DNA from: Sinomicrobium pectinilyticum
GTDB taxonomy: Bacteria > Bacteroidota > Bacteroidia > Flavobacteriales > Flavobacteriaceae
Length of the DNA: 64,000 bases
Assembly (NCBI RefSeq): GCF_003725735.1
Contig: NZ_RJTM01000002.1
Coordinates: 248,001-312,000, forward strand
Reading direction: 5' to 3'
Shown: positions 9,064-18,210 of the stretch, piece after piece
Position numbering within the stretch: the stretch's first letter is position 1
Layout of the letters: the number at the start of each line of letters is the position of its first letter
The notes under the pieces: model-generated
Told to the model about the DNA's origin: nothing
Database searches by the model: none
What the model saw: only the letters and a program-made list of their open reading frames with translations
Made by a program: the position numbers and the translations under genes

Positions 9064-12000
9064 TTAGAATGAGAGATCTAGGCCGAACATGAACTGTTTG
9101 GAAATGGGAATTCTAAGATCGGATTGTCCGTCAATACCCACTTCGGGATCAACTTCTATTTTATTGTCTTTTACCCAGGTAAGTATATTGGTGGTTTTTA
9201 TATAAAACCGGAGATTGTTTATGGAAAGGGTCTCCGTTACGTTTTTGGGTAAAGAATAAGAGAAAGTTACGTCCCTTAATCTCAGGTAGGTACCGTCATA
9301 CAAGAAGCGGCTGGAATGTTGCGTAGATCTTCCGGACTGGGTATTGCCCCACACCACTTTAGGCACATCGGTAATATCGCCGGGCTGCCGCCACCTGTTA
9401 TCATAAATGTTCCGGGTCATGTTCCCACGGTCGTTGAGTCCTGCGCTTCCGTCACTGTTGGTGTACCGGCCCCAGTAGTCATATACCTTATTGCCGTAGT
9501 TGAGATATAGCAGGAACGAAAGATTAAAGTTCTTATAGCTAAGACTATTGGTAAGCCCTGCATAGAATTTTGGAAGCGCACTTCCCTGCTTAAAAGGCTG
9601 TGCCTGTGAATATTCGTTGGTGGTCTCTGTTCTTGTTCCGTCCGTATACCAGAGGGCATCACCGTTAGCCGGATCTACACCGGCATATCCGGGCATGTAG
9701 AACGTATAAAAATCATCGCCGATTTCCCGTATATACTGGCCGTCCACAATAGGAGCGTCATCCTGGAGTTTGGTGATTGTATTGGAATTGGAAGTGAAAT
9801 TGAGCCCTGTGGTCCAACCGAAACCTTCCGGGTTTTCTATATTGATCGAATTCAGGGAAATTTCCCATCCGGAATTTTTCATCTCCCCGATATTGGCCAG
9901 GTAACTGGTGAGCCCGTTTGTTGCCGAAATCGGAACCTGGAAAAGCAGGTCGGTAGTGGTACGGGTGTAATATTCTACGGTACCGTCGATCTTGTTGAAC
10001 AGGCTGAAATCAACACCGACATTAAAAGGCTTGTTCTTTTCCCAGGTGAGACGGGGATTGGATTGCTGGCTATAGGCATAGCCGGGTTCCCCGTCATAGT
10101 CTTCACCGGTACCGTACAGGCCCCGGGAGGCAAAGTCACCTATTTCCTGGTTTCCGTTTATCCCGTAACTGCTTCGCAATTTCAGGCGGTTTACGAAGTT
10201 TACGTTCTCCATAAAATCTTCTGAACTGATATTCCAGGCAAAGCCTACAGAACCGAAATTGGCATATCGTACATCGGAGCCAAACCTGGAGGAACCGTCT
10301 CTTCGGGCAGTAACATTGAACACGTATTTGTTTTGGTACGTATAATTTACATTAAAGAAGTAAGAAGCTATGGATGAAGCGGTCTTGCTGCTGGACGCTT
10401 CCCGGTATACGGAAGCATTTTCCAGGGTTTTCAGTCCCGGGGCACCGTAATTGCTGGCAAAGGCGAAGACGGAACTACGGGTGATCTTCTGGGCTTCCTG
10501 GCCAAGTATGAAATTCAGGTTGTGATCCTGGTTAATATGCCATTTGTATTTGAGAAGGTTGGTAATGTTGTAGTTTAGGATTTTATTGTCGTATGCCCGT
10601 CCCAGGCCGCCGTCATTCCTGCCTTCACCGAAATAAGGATTATCATACCGGAATTCATCGGCGAGATTGAAGTCTATATTTCCCTTGGTCTCGAAACTGA
10701 GGTTTTCCGTAAAATCATAAGTGAGCCCCAGGTTTCCCAGAATACCGTATAATTTGGTTTCCCGGATATTCTCATTGACCAGTCCGACGGGGTTATATGT
10801 CAAAAGTATGTCCGTGTTATAGGAGCCGTCATCGTTGTACACGGGTTCCCACGGTACAACCCTGAACAGTGCTCTTACCGGGTTGGCGGCATTTCCCGCA
10901 TCGCTGTTGGTATGCAGTTTCTGGTTGCTGGCGGAGACCCCGAAATCGATGGTGAGTTTGTCCGTAGCCTTATGTGTTACATTGAGTTTGGCATTCAGTT
11001 TCTTGTAATCGATACCGATGATAACCCCCTGCTGATCGAACAGGCCGAGGGAAGCATAGAAACTGGTCTTATCACTTCCACCGCTGGCACTGAGGTTATA
11101 CTGGTGGTACTGACCGTTACGGGTAATTACGTCTACCCAGTCCGTATCTGTATTTCTGTTTATCCTGCTGAAGATATAATCCTCGGCCTCTTCGCGCGTT
11201 TCGCCGGTATTTGTCCGGCCCTCGATCAGAAGTTCGGAGAGTTGCCCGGTATTGAGTGGTCTCAGCCTGTCCGGGAGTATCATACTGCTCACCCCGTATT
11301 GCGTACTGAAATCGAACCTGGTTTTTCCGGACTTTCCTTTCTTGGTGGTAATGAGTATGACCCCGTTAGCCCCTCTGGAACCATATATGGCCGTGGCGGA
11401 TGCGTCTTTCAGTACAGTTATGGAGGCAATATCTTTGGGGTTGATTCCCGCTATGGTGTTGGAACTTGTGGCAATCTGGGCAATATTACCCGATACAACG
11501 GGAATCCCGTCTATAACATACAGCGGGTCCGAACCTGCGTTGATAGAGCCTATTCCCCGTATACGGATATTAGGCGCGGCCCCCGGTTGCCCGCTTTGTG
11601 TGGACATCTGCACACCTGCAACATTTCCTTGTAAACCTTCCTGAAAAGAAGCCAGGGGTGATTCTTCTATTTTTTTGATGTCTACATCCACGGCAGCCCC
11701 GGTATAGGATGCCTTACTCTGCTTATCATAAGCTACTACAATGACCTCATTGAGCTGGTCTGCTTCCGGTTGCAGGGTTATGGTAAAATCAGTTTTACTG
11801 CCGTCCAGGGTAATAAGCTGCTTTTTAAAACCGATATAGCTTAATTCCAGTACATCTCCCTTTGCGGCCTGTATACCGAACTTGCCGTCAAAATCAGTTT
11901 GTGTACCCGAAGTGGTGCCCTGTACCAGAATATTTACTCCGGGTAGCGGAACACCGGTATCATCGAGGACAGTTCCCGTGATATTCATTTTGTCCTGTAA

Positions 12001-12450
12001 CGGCTTGCCTATGGGAACCGCGCCGACAAAACCCGGTATATCTTCTTCGTTTTCGGGAGGAGTATTATCTGTATTATCTTCTTTGTACAGTACGATACTC
12101 TGGCTTAATATCTTAAACCGGATACCGGTATTCTTAAGCAGTGCGTTCAGTACCTCACCGATATTATTACTGGTAAGACTGATATCGATCTTCATTTTTT
12201 CGTCTACTATTTTTGTGTTGTAGAAGAAAATATAATCGGTTTGCTCTTCTATGGTCTGTAAAATTTCCTTGAGTTCTGTATCCCGGTAGTTCAGCGCTAC
12301 GTTCTGACTGTAAACGGAAGTGCTCCATGCGGATATTTTGACAATGGTGATGCAGAGAAGTAGAGAATAGATCTTCATAATACGGTAGAGCCTTCCCGGA
12401 CAGAAACATCGGTGTGATGCCTGCCGGGCAACTTGTTGCTTTTTTTTCAT
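9064..12450 (-). CDS. SusC/RagA-family TonB-dependent transporter with STN signalling domain
   Basis: About 1128 residues from the chosen start at 12450; the frame is open to 12552, and an internal start at 12378 also precedes the hydrophobic segment. After a basic stretch and a signal segment (MKIYSLLLCITIVKISAWS) comes an STN domain (ALNYRDTELKEILQTIEEQT). A carboxypeptidase-regulatory-like beta domain follows (ITGTVLDDTGVPLPGVNILV), then the TonB box/plug region (IRIRGIGSINAGSDPLYVID) and a 22-strand-type barrel ending in FGLDLSF. The STN domain is the part that signals to FecR. The gene for FecR lies directly upstream, so uptake should induce this operon through the sigma factor at 13580. 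Confidence 0.95.
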   Translation of the reverse strand: MKKKQQVARQASHRCFCPGRLYRIMKIYSLLLCITIVKISAWSTSVYSQNVALNYRDTELKEILQTIEEQTDYIFFYNTKIVDEKMKIDISLTSNNIGEVLNALLKNTGIRFKILSQSIVLYKEDNTDNTPPENEEDIPGFVGAVPIGKPLQDKMNITGTVLDDTGVPLPGVNILVQGTTSGTQTDFDGKFGIQAAKGDVLELSYIGFKKQLITLDGSKTDFTITLQPEADQLNEVIVVAYDKQSKASYTGAAVDVDIKKIEESPLASFQEGLQGNVAGVQMSTQSGQPGAAPNIRIRGIGSINAGSDPLYVIDGIPVVSGNIAQIATSSNTIAGINPKDIASITVLKDASATAIYGSRGANGVILITTKKGKSGKTRFDFSTQYGVSSMILPDRLRPLNTGQLSELLIEGRTNTGETREEAEDYIFSRINRNTDTDWVDVITRNGQYHQYNLSASGGSDKTSFYASLGLFDQQGVIIGIDYKKLNAKLNVTHKATDKLTIDFGVSASNQKLHTNSDAGNAANPVRALFRVVPWEPVYNDDGSYNTDILLTYNPVGLVNENIRETKLYGILGNLGLTYDFTENLSFETKGNIDFNLADEFRYDNPYFGEGRNDGGLGRAYDNKILNYNITNLLKYKWHINQDHNLNFILGQEAQKITRSSVFAFASNYGAPGLKTLENASVYREASSSKTASSIASYFFNVNYTYQNKYVFNVTARRDGSSRFGSDVRYANFGSVGFAWNISSEDFMENVNFVNRLKLRSSYGINGNQEIGDFASRGLYGTGEDYDGEPGYAYSQQSNPRLTWEKNKPFNVGVDFSLFNKIDGTVEYYTRTTTDLLFQVPISATNGLTSYLANIGEMKNSGWEISLNSINIENPEGFGWTTGLNFTSNSNTITKLQDDAPIVDGQYIREIGDDFYTFYMPGYAGVDPANGDALWYTDGTRTETTNEYSQAQPFKQGSALPKFYAGLTNSLSYKNFNLSFLLYLNYGNKVYDYWGRYTNSDGSAGLNDRGNMTRNIYDNRWRQPGDITDVPKVVWGNTQSGRSTQHSSRFLYDGTYLRLRDVTFSYSLPKNVTETLSINNLRFYIKTTNILTWVKDNKIEVDPEVGIDGQSDLRIPISKQFMFGLDLSF

Positions 12451-12544
12451 AACTTTAAACGGTTTTTGATTGTTAAAATGCCCTTTTAGCAATTTCGAAT
12501 CCCAAACAGAAGGGAAGTGCTGCAACACTTCCCTTTTTACAGGA

Positions 12545-13510
12545 TTAATCACGTTGTTTTAATGTCACGTGTTTTTTTGTTTTATCATAATTATAATGGA
12601 TTGGTGATGAGGTTCTTAAAATATCGAGAACCTGGGTTATGTTGTATTCTTTTCGGAATTTTCCCGAAAATGTATAGTCTTCAATGGCCGGGTCCTCAAT
12701 ACGGATAGAGATCCCATACCATCTTTCGATGTCCTTGACCACACTGCTCAGCGGGGCATTGTCAAAGGTCAGGATACCTTCTTTCCAGGAGGTTATTGCT
12801 TCGGTAGCGACCTGTTCTATACGAATGTCCTGTTCTTCTTTCCGGAAAACGGCCTTTTGCCTGGGTGCCAGCACAGCGGAAGGAGAGGTGTTATCCTCTT
12901 CATATATTTCCACTTTACCACTTACCAGAGTGGTTTCTATGGTGTTGTTATCTTTATAGGACCTTATATTGAAACTTGTGCCAAGTACTTTTATTTTTAC
13001 GCCACTGCGGGTTTCTACGATAAAAGGCACCTGTTCGTTTCGGGCTACATCAAAAAAAGCTTCACCATTTAATTTTACGGTCCGTGTTTCTTTATTGAAC
13101 CCGGGGGAAATTTCCAGGGTACTTTCGGAATTGAGAAATATTCTGCTCCCGTCTGCAAGGGTAAATTCTTTTTGTTCTGACGCTATGGCAGAAAACAAGG
13201 TGTTGTCTTTAGTTTCCCCGGAGCGAAGCATGAAAAAAACAGAAGCAAAGATGGCTATAGCCGCAATGGCTGCAGTAGAAAATATCCCGGAGTAATTTCT
13301 TTTTTCGCGGCGGAGACGTTCGGAAAATTCCCGGAATTCCCCGGAAATATTATTTCTTCGGGAGGGGGAGAAAGCCATTACCTGCTCGGCCTTGAGACGA
13401 TTGAAATATTCCCGGTTTTCCCGGGATGCCTCAATCCAGGAAATTACCCTTTTCTGAAATTCAGAATCTCCCTGGTTGGCGATAAATTGCAAAAGTTCTT
13501 TTTTGTCCAT
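12545..13510 (-). CDS. FecR-family anti-sigma factor
   Basis: 321 residues. The N-terminal cytosolic part (MDKKELLQFIANQGDSEFQK) binds the sigma factor. A single membrane segment follows at about residues 78-96 (IFSTAAIAAIAIFASVFFML), and then the periplasmic FecR domain with FTLADGSRIFLNSESTLEIS and GEAFFDVARNEQVPFIV. The C-terminal FecR_C/STN-like domain (ILTFDNAPLSSVVKDIERWY) docks with the transporter. It is placed between the sigma gene (70 bp upstream) and the STN-bearing SusC, which is the standard order of the cell-surface signalling cassette. Confidence 0.95.
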   Translation of the reverse strand: MDKKELLQFIANQGDSEFQKRVISWIEASRENREYFNRLKAEQVMAFSPSRRNNISGEFREFSERLRREKRNYSGIFSTAAIAAIAIFASVFFMLRSGETKDNTLFSAIASEQKEFTLADGSRIFLNSESTLEISPGFNKETRTVKLNGEAFFDVARNEQVPFIVETRSGVKIKVLGTSFNIRSYKDNNTIETTLVSGKVEIYEEDNTSPSAVLAPRQKAVFRKEEQDIRIEQVATEAITSWKEGILTFDNAPLSSVVKDIERWYGISIRIEDPAIEDYTFSGKFRKEYNITQVLDILRTSSPIHYNYDKTKKHVTLKQRD

Positions 13511-13579
13511 ACGTATTAAGAACGATTTATATTAAAGTTACCCCTATGTTAAATAGGTGTTTTTTTATCGGGGAAACTG

Positions 13580-14158
13580 TTAAAAAAATAAAGTGAAGTA
13601 TTCGCTGAGTTCATTTCTAAGATATCGGAGCGCTTTGGATATCTGATTTTCAACGGTTTTCGGAGAGATATTGAGTTCGTCGGCTATTTCCTTGTACTTG
13701 AGGCCCTCGAACCTGCTTTTTATGAAAATTTCCCGGCATCCCGGAGGAAGGTCATTGATAAGCCGGTTTACTTTTTGCAACAATTCGTCTTCTATGAGTT
13801 GCAGGCTCGGATCGTCCTGAAGGGAACTTTCCAATATCCTGGCACGGTCTTTCTCTATTTCTTCCCGGTACCTGTATTTCACTTTGAGATGTTTGAAGTA
13901 GTCCAGGCAATCATTTTTAACCATGGAAAAGAGGTATGCATTCAGGTTGATGTCTACGGGAAGGGTACCCTTTTTTTTCCAGAGTTTGTAGAAGGTATTT
14001 TGGACAATTTCCCGGGCATCTTCGGAATTCTCAATATAACTGGTGGCAAAATGGTGCAGTTTTTCGAAGTAGAGATGAAATAACGCTTCAAACGCTGTTT
14101 CTTCTCCTTTTTTCAGCTGATGAATAAGAAAAGAGTTATTTACGCCGTTTGCACTCAA
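13580..14158 (-). CDS. ECF RNA polymerase sigma factor (FecI/RpoE type)
   Basis: 192 residues. Region 2 reads FEALFHLYFEKLHHFATSYI...AREIVQNTFYKLWKK, and region 4 reads LPPGCREIFIKSRFEGLKYKEIADELNISPKTVENQIS, which contains the recognition helix-turn-helix. It is the typical sigma-70-like partner of a FecR anti-sigma factor in Bacteroidota nutrient loci. It should direct transcription of the susC/susD/epimerase operon when the transporter signals that ligand is bound. The upstream region holds a TAnnTTTG-like box with one extra base at about 14258-14266 on the minus strand. Confidence 0.95.
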   Translation of the reverse strand: MSANGVNNSFLIHQLKKGEETAFEALFHLYFEKLHHFATSYIENSEDAREIVQNTFYKLWKKKGTLPVDINLNAYLFSMVKNDCLDYFKHLKVKYRYREEIEKDRARILESSLQDDPSLQLIEDELLQKVNRLINDLPPGCREIFIKSRFEGLKYKEIADELNISPKTVENQISKALRYLRNELSEYFTLFF

Positions 14159-14302
14159 ATTTGTAGAAGATTAACGGGTGACAAGGTAAACAATTTTACC
14201 GAAATAATTTCCGGCCCTTGTAATACGGAAAAAGAAGGAAAAATCCGTATATATTACAAAGATTAAGCTTTGTATAAAATGACAGTCAGATGTATATAAA
14301 TG

Positions 14303-14323
14303 AAAAAACCCCCTTACGGGGGT
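14303..14323 (-). terminator. Hairpin plus T-run, leftward
   Basis: On the minus strand ACCCCC-GTAA-GGGGGT is followed at once by TTTTT. The stem has six perfect pairs and a 4-base loop. It is an intrinsic terminator by form, but it stands upstream of the sigma gene rather than behind a known gene. Confidence 0.65.
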
Positions 14324-14359
14324 CGTGCTAAATAAAACCAAAACTAACCTTGTAACACG
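14303..14359 (-). ncRNA. Candidate short transcript upstream of the sigma gene
   Basis: A perfect -7 box (TATATTTG, minus strand 14370-14363) lies 40 bp before a perfect GC-rich hairpin with a T6 tail (minus strand 14323-14303). Transcription from this box would give an RNA of about 55 nt ending at the hairpin and containing no open frame of note. It could be a free small RNA or a leader whose read-through feeds the sigma gene 145 bp further on. No family is recognised with certainty. Confidence 0.35.
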
Positions 14360-14365
14360 TTACAA
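14350..14365. repeat. Palindrome TTGTAAC-AC-GTTACAA
   Basis: Two perfect 7-bp arms separated by AC. It overlaps the leftward -7 box (14363-14370) and its expected start site, the place for a repressor site. A second inverted repeat, TTACAT-ATA-ATGTAA, lies at 14382-14396. Confidence 0.5.
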
Positions 14366-14370
14366 ATATA
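14363..14370 (-). promoter_or_regulatory. Leftward -7 box TATATTTG
   Basis: Exact match to the Bacteroidota -7 consensus TAnnTTTG on the minus strand. No clear -33 TTG is seen at the usual distance. The inverted repeat at 14382-14396 covers part of the spacer and -33 region. Confidence 0.4.
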
Positions 14371-14643
14371 TAAATAAATTCTTACATATAATGTAAATTA
14401 TATTTTAAAAATTATTGACAAATGTTATTTTAACGTAAAATCAGGTGTTTTTATCCTTTCTTCTTGTTATTTAAACTTGTGGAAGATCTTTAAGAAAGCC
14501 TTCCGGTGTTCTCAGGCCTTTCCCATAAAAAAAATAAGCATGTAATTTCTGTACAAAAATATAGGTTGTATTTAAATAACATAAGAATTTATTATTGTTA
14601 AATATAGGTTATTCTCTTATAACTTGAAGGACATAAATATTAA

Positions 14644-14657
14644 CGAAATCGTTTTCG
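14644..14657. promoter_or_regulatory. Imperfect LacI-like palindrome
   Basis: CGAAATCGTTTTCG is a 14-bp palindrome centred on CG with one mismatched pair. It resembles LacI/CcpA-type operators but not the TRYAATCGATTRYA sites found elsewhere in this window. It lies about 50 bp upstream of the -7 box at 14705. Confidence 0.3.
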
Positions 14658-14704
14658 ATGAGAAGCCGGATGGGAATGATACTTTTCGGTGTAAAGATAC
14701 TTTA

Positions 14705-14712
14705 TATATTTG
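14705..14712 (+). promoter_or_regulatory. -7 box TATATTTG for the susC at 14957
   Basis: Exact TAnnTTTG match. It implies a 5' leader of about 240 nt. A TTTTCG 18 bp upstream could serve as a weak -33 element. Confidence 0.5.
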
Positions 14713-14956
14713 TGTTATCGTGAACATTGTTATAATATGCTTTTATGTCCCAATATCGTATATACTTATCAATAATTTTTGATTTTTATTTTTAAATATT
14801 AATTCGCATATTAGTGTTTTGTTAACACTTATAACGTTCGATCTATTAAAAAAGAGCGTTTTTTCCTGGGTATTCTGTTTCGATTTTTTCTGATTATGTA
14901 AGTATTTACAACATTATTGAAAGAATTATTTTTAACACCAATCAAAATTTAATTTT
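14713..14956 (+). other. Long AT-rich leader before susC
   Basis: No gene is visible. The stretch is very AT-rich and holds a small inverted repeat (AGTGTT-TTGTT-AACACT, 14813-14829). Bases 14159-14704 to its left are also without a gene, apart from the sites listed separately and an inverted repeat ATACGGA/TCCGTAT at 14223-14250. Confidence 0.4.
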
Positions 14957-17900
14957 ATGAAGAAAACTGGATTTAGTGCCTTGATGGTATTATGGCGGAA
15001 TACAATTTGTATTTTGTTAATCAGCAGCATGACCGGCCTGCTGTATGCTAGGGATGTTTCCTCTCCGGCAGAAACCGGATTGGAAAGTGCTCCACTTTTT
15101 CATTCCGTGACCGGGCAGGTAACTGCCCAGACCGACGGAATGCCTCTTGCAGGAGCAAGTATTATGGAGAAGGGTACAACCAACGGCGTTGTGGCTGATT
15201 TTGACGGCAATTATTCTATAGAAGTTTCCGGACCGGATGCGGTACTGGTAATATCTTACGTAGGATTTAAAACCACGGAAGTGGCGGTTGAAGGAAAGGA
15301 AGTTGTGAATATAGCGCTTCAGGAAGACCTTGCACAGCTCGATGAAGTTGTCGTAGTGGGGTACGGCGAGCAGAAAAGGGAAACGGTTACCGGTTCTGTT
15401 GCCACCATTCAGAGCAAAGAACTGGCAAAATCCCCCACGGTAAACGTTTCCAATGCCATTGCCGGGCGTATGCCCGGGGTGATTGCTACACAGGACAGCG
15501 GAGAACCTGGTGCGGATGATTCCAATATCCGTATCCGCGGTAGCAATTCTTTTGGCGATAGCAGTCCCCTGGTGGTTATAGACGGGATTCCCGCACGGGA
15601 AGGAGGTTTTTCCCGGCTGAACCCCGCCGATATTGAAAACATCTCCGTTCTGAAAGATGCATCGGCAGCGATTTACGGGGCACGGGCCGCCAACGGGGTG
15701 ATCCTCGTTACTACAAAAAGGGGAAGCGATGGCAAACCCCGGCTCAGCTATAATTATAACCTCGGGTTTTCACAGCCTACCGTAATTCCCGACCTTGCCA
15801 ATGCCACACAGTATGCCGAGATGCGAAACGATCTGGAAGTTTATAAACTGCCGGTATCCGAATGGCAGGGTGCTACTACTGCCTTCCGGGAGAGCGGTAC
15901 CTATACCCGTCCGAACGGAAATACGGTTACCGCACCTTTCATGCCCGATGATTTCCAGAAGTTCCGTGATGGTTCCGATCCCTGGGGACATCCGGATACG
16001 GACTGGTTTGATGCTACTTTTAAGAACTGGTCCAAACAGGAAAGGCACAATATTCAACTCACCGGGGGAAATGAGAATATGAAGTTCCTTACCTCCCTGG
16101 GGTACCAGAAACAGGATGCGTATTACAAGAATTCCGCAACGAACTATGAACAGTATGACCTGCGTATAAACCTGGACGCAAAGGTAAACGAATACATTAC
16201 TACCCAGATAGGAGTACTTGGAAGGCAGGAAGACAGAAATTACCCGACAAAAGCGGCAAGTGCCATATTCCGTATGCTGATGCGGGGTAACCCCACACAG
16301 CCTGCTTTCTGGCCCAACGGAATGCCGGGGCCGGATATCGAATACGGGGAAAACCCGGTGGTTATTACCACAAGTCAGACCGGGTATGACCGCGACCGGA
16401 GGTATTACTTTCAAACCAATGGAAAAATAGAGATCAAAATCCCGTGGGTGGAAGGATTGAAGTTTACCGGGACTGCAGCTGTGGATAAATACATTCAGCA
16501 GAAAAAACGCTGGGAGACTCCCTGGTATCTCTATACCTGGCAGGGAGAATACGAAGAGGACGGGGAAACTCCGAAACTGGTTGCCGGTAAACGCGGACCT
16601 GCCGAGCCGAACCTGCGGCAGGAAAACCAGGACCAGCTGAACATATTGCTGGGAGGTGTACTTACTTACGATCGTAAGTTCGGGGACCATGAACTCAATT
16701 TTCTTGCCGGGGTAAACCGGGAGACTATAAGGAATGACAATTTCTTCGCTTTCCGTCGCTACTTTATTTCCGCCGTTATTGACCAGATGTTTGCGGGTGG
16801 AGCAGCGGAAAGAAATAACGGGGGAGATGCCTGGGAACGGGCACGTCTCAATTACTTCGGAAGGGTTGGCTATAACTATAAGGAAAAATACCTTGCCGAA
16901 TTTTTATGGCGATACGATGGCTCCTACATGTTCCCCCAGGACAGCCGGTACGGTTTCTTTCCCGGGGTTATGCTGGGATGGCGTATCTCCGAAGAGAATT
17001 TCTGGAAAGACAATGTAGAGTTCGTAAACTACCTGAAACTCCGGGCTTCCTGGGGGCAAATGGGTAATGATAATATCTATTTCGATGCCAATGGAGATGG
17101 CGAACAAACACTACAGGAATACCAGTATTATTCTACTTATGGCTTCGGTTCTTATATAGTAGATGGAAATGTGACAAGTAGCCTGTTCGAAAGCCGGGTG
17201 CCTAATACGATGATCACCTGGGAAGAGGCGAATAACTACAACATAGGACTGGACGGACAATTGTTTAACGGAAGGGTGAACTTCGAACTGGATATGTTCC
17301 TGAACAAGCGGAGCAGTATTCTCTGGAGGAGAAATGCTTCCGTACCGCAAACCACCGGGATGACGCTTCCGGCGGAAAACATCGGTAAGCTGGAGAACCG
17401 CGGATGGGAATTCAACGTCGGGTATAACGGTACCGCCGGAGAAGTACAGTACAATGTAAGTGTAAACGGGGGATATGCCAAGAACAAGATCAAATTCTGG
17501 GACGAAGCGCCCGGTGCCCCGGAATGGCAACGGTCTACCGGAAGTGCCATAGATGCCGGACTCTACTATATCTACGACGGTGTATTCCGCGACGAAGAAG
17601 AAATAGCCAATAATTCACTGGACTACAGTGATATTACCAACACCCTGCGGCCCGGGGATATGAAGTATAAGGATTATGACGGCGACGGAAGAATAACACC
17701 GGATGACCGGGTGCGCCGCGACAGGAATAATCAGCCGACATTTCAGGGAGGCCTTAACCTGGGTGCGCAGTATAAAGATTTCGATCTTTCCATCCTCTTC
17801 CAGGGAGCAGCCGGAGGAGAGCTACGGGTAGGTACGGACGAATCCGGGGCTATAGGAAACTATCTGCTGGATTTCTATGAAAACCGCTGGACGGTAGACA

Positions 17901-18199
17901 ACCCCAGCAGTGTACATCCCAGGATTACCGATCGCAGCGATCAATATTATTCGTTCGACAATACCTACTGGTTGAGGAGCACAAACTATATCCGCCTGAA
18001 AAACGTGGAACTGGGCTATAACCTTCCTGCCGAAGTAGGAGATAAAATAGGGGTGAGCAGCCTTCGGGTATACCTGAGCGGGCTCAACCTGGCTACGTGG
18101 AGCAAAATAAAAGTACTGGATCCGGAATCCGTGAACTCCATCGGACATTATTATCCGCAGTCCCGTATCGTGAACATGGGAGTATCCGTAACCTTTTAA
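14957..18199 (+). CDS. SusC/RagA-family TonB-dependent outer-membrane transporter
   Basis: 1080 residues. A signal region (WRNTICILLISSMTGLLYA) is followed by a carboxypeptidase-regulatory-like domain (VTGQVTAQTDGMPLAGASIM), the TonB box DEVVVVGYG, a plug domain with DSNIRIRGSNSFGDSSPLVV, and a long beta barrel ending in NMGVSVTF. There is no STN domain, so unlike the transporter at 9064 it is not wired to a FecR. It pairs with the SusD 11 bp downstream. The substrate is not shown by the gene itself; the DUF4861 gene downstream and the pectin genes later in the window suggest a uronate-containing glycan. Confidence 0.95.
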   Translation: MKKTGFSALMVLWRNTICILLISSMTGLLYARDVSSPAETGLESAPLFHSVTGQVTAQTDGMPLAGASIMEKGTTNGVVADFDGNYSIEVSGPDAVLVISYVGFKTTEVAVEGKEVVNIALQEDLAQLDEVVVVGYGEQKRETVTGSVATIQSKELAKSPTVNVSNAIAGRMPGVIATQDSGEPGADDSNIRIRGSNSFGDSSPLVVIDGIPAREGGFSRLNPADIENISVLKDASAAIYGARAANGVILVTTKRGSDGKPRLSYNYNLGFSQPTVIPDLANATQYAEMRNDLEVYKLPVSEWQGATTAFRESGTYTRPNGNTVTAPFMPDDFQKFRDGSDPWGHPDTDWFDATFKNWSKQERHNIQLTGGNENMKFLTSLGYQKQDAYYKNSATNYEQYDLRINLDAKVNEYITTQIGVLGRQEDRNYPTKAASAIFRMLMRGNPTQPAFWPNGMPGPDIEYGENPVVITTSQTGYDRDRRYYFQTNGKIEIKIPWVEGLKFTGTAAVDKYIQQKKRWETPWYLYTWQGEYEEDGETPKLVAGKRGPAEPNLRQENQDQLNILLGGVLTYDRKFGDHELNFLAGVNRETIRNDNFFAFRRYFISAVIDQMFAGGAAERNNGGDAWERARLNYFGRVGYNYKEKYLAEFLWRYDGSYMFPQDSRYGFFPGVMLGWRISEENFWKDNVEFVNYLKLRASWGQMGNDNIYFDANGDGEQTLQEYQYYSTYGFGSYIVDGNVTSSLFESRVPNTMITWEEANNYNIGLDGQLFNGRVNFELDMFLNKRSSILWRRNASVPQTTGMTLPAENIGKLENRGWEFNVGYNGTAGEVQYNVSVNGGYAKNKIKFWDEAPGAPEWQRSTGSAIDAGLYYIYDGVFRDEEEIANNSLDYSDITNTLRPGDMKYKDYDGDGRITPDDRVRRDRNNQPTFQGGLNLGAQYKDFDLSILFQGAAGGELRVGTDESGAIGNYLLDFYENRWTVDNPSSVHPRITDRSDQYYSFDNTYWLRSTNYIRLKNVELGYNLPAEVGDKIGVSSLRVYLSGLNLATWSKIKVLDPESVNSIGHYYPQSRIVNMGVSVTF

Positions 18200-18210
18200 A
18201 ATCTTTTGTA

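Noticed and set aside
15770-16690. Long open frame (306 codons) on the minus strand inside a susC
   Set aside because: It is the antisense shadow of a clear SusC gene; the composition is unlike a protein and no motif is seen. The same holds for 22132-23064, 38591-39595 and 10912-11634.
18097-18210. Upstream extension of the susD frame into susC
   Set aside because: The extension removes the lipoprotein signal from the N-terminus; the ATG at 18211 fits the family.
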